In this document: positions 63,870-64,000 of the stretch, one piece after another
Layout: the number at the start of each line of letters is the position of its first letter
How positions within the stretch are numbered: position 1 is the first letter of the stretch
Source of the DNA: DASUNP01 sp963728545
GTDB taxonomy: Bacteria; Acidobacteriota; Blastocatellia; UBA7656
DNA: 64,000 nucleotides
Direction: 5' to 3'
NCBI GenBank assembly: GCA_963728545.1
Contig: CAVSKO010000002.1
Span: 3,658,001 to 3,722,000 of the forward strand
Notes under the pieces: generated by a model
Seen by the model: only the letters and a program-made list of their open reading frames with translations
Told to the model about the DNA's origin: nothing
The model's database searches: none
Program-made: the position numbers and the translations under genes

Positions 63870-64000
63870 ATGACCTTGCATCCCCGTCAGCCCGTCATTG
63901 CACAACTAGCATCGGGGCCTCTTTCTACTATCTATGGTATTTTCCAAATGCACGTTTTCCATGATGGAACAGAGGAAGCAATCGTCCTTACGCTAGGTGA
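63870..64000 (+). CDS. partial gene, possibly GTP cyclohydrolase II-like
   Basis: The first 43 codons of a gene that leaves the window; GGGAGG precedes the ATG. IAQLASGPLSTIYGIFQMHV then FHDGTEEAIVLTLG resembles the N-terminal start of RibA-type GTP cyclohydrolase II (LPT.YG.F.. followed by E..AL..G), which opens GTP in riboflavin synthesis. The piece is too short for certainty. Confidence 0.4.
   Translation, partial: MTLHPRQPVIAQLASGPLSTIYGIFQMHVFHDGTEEAIVLTLG

Noticed and set aside
1..64000. Integron integrase, phage integrase or plasmid replication genes
   Set aside because: No tyrosine recombinase box, replication initiator or partition locus was found. The MinD-like gene at 34031 is tied to a TIR gene and has a membrane anchor, not a plasmid ParA layout.

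Overview
The window is a long integron cassette array with no integrase gene in view, so it is either a CALIN-type cluster (attC sites lacking an integrase) or the interior of a large sedentary chromosomal integron. I count 55 attC-like sites, complete or partial. Most share one arm sequence family (CGCATGCAGCGG-AGGCCGCG paired with CGCGGCC-CCGCTGATGCG) and carry core sites of the RYYYAAC / GTTRRRY type. About 43 read forward and 12 are inverted. Each cassette is also delimited by its own ends, because the 7-12 bases after the upstream GTT are the reverse complement of the bases before the downstream AAC. Lipoprotein and secreted-protein signals suggest a Gram-negative host. The moderate GC and the Uma2, DUF433/DUF5615, DUF4160/DUF2442 and TIR families would suit a free-living lineage such as Acidobacteriota, but that is a weak inference.

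Layout. 1-8.6 kb: forward cassettes with a small lipoprotein, Uma2, MazEF, a PD-(D/E)XK protein, VapBC (toxin frameshifted), NhaA in reverse orientation, HicBA, and a small two-gene module. 8.7-12.06 kb: an IS66 element followed by an inverted block with a truncated membrane protein and a lipoprotein. 12.06-37.1 kb: forward cassettes with BrnTA-like, a pRiA4b ORF-3-like zinc protein, an Avs-like STAND NTPase, nuclease-fold proteins, a three-gene envelope cassette, a TIR-membrane protein (frameshifted), VapBC, pentapeptide-TIR plus an Hsp70-like ATPase, TIR plus a MinD-like ATPase (TIR gene split by IS200/IS605), and a second small two-gene module. 37.15-40.95 kb: a 3.8-kb IS1-like transposon inside an attC, carrying passenger genes and an odd class II tRNA. 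41-43.6 kb: SIR2, MazF-type and BrnTA cassettes. 43.6-48.5 kb: an inverted block. 48.5-56.8 kb: a mobile-element-rich stretch (IS110, two IS4-like, a MITE, a second copy of the attC-targeting IS110-family element, IS481). 56.9-64 kb: two TIR cassettes, an AlbA_2 gene split by IS66, a frameshifted secreted protein, and the start of a possible RibA-like gene.

How it works together. The cargo is mainly stabilising toxin-antitoxin pairs, nuclease-fold proteins and candidate NAD/TIR/STAND anti-phage genes, mixed with envelope proteins. Several cassettes have their own TATAAT-like box. Thirteen non-coding cassettes of about 160 bp share a nested, covarying fold, and a divergent fourteenth cassette keeps the same architecture. 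With the small two-gene modules, they are the best candidates here for something undescribed. Insertion sequences repeatedly use attC as a target: two IS110-family copies at the same base, and two IS1-like ends at another identical base.

Several single-base frameshifts (vapC, TIR-membrane gene, IS110 transposase, terminal secreted protein) could be real decay or sequencing error. They should be checked against reads.
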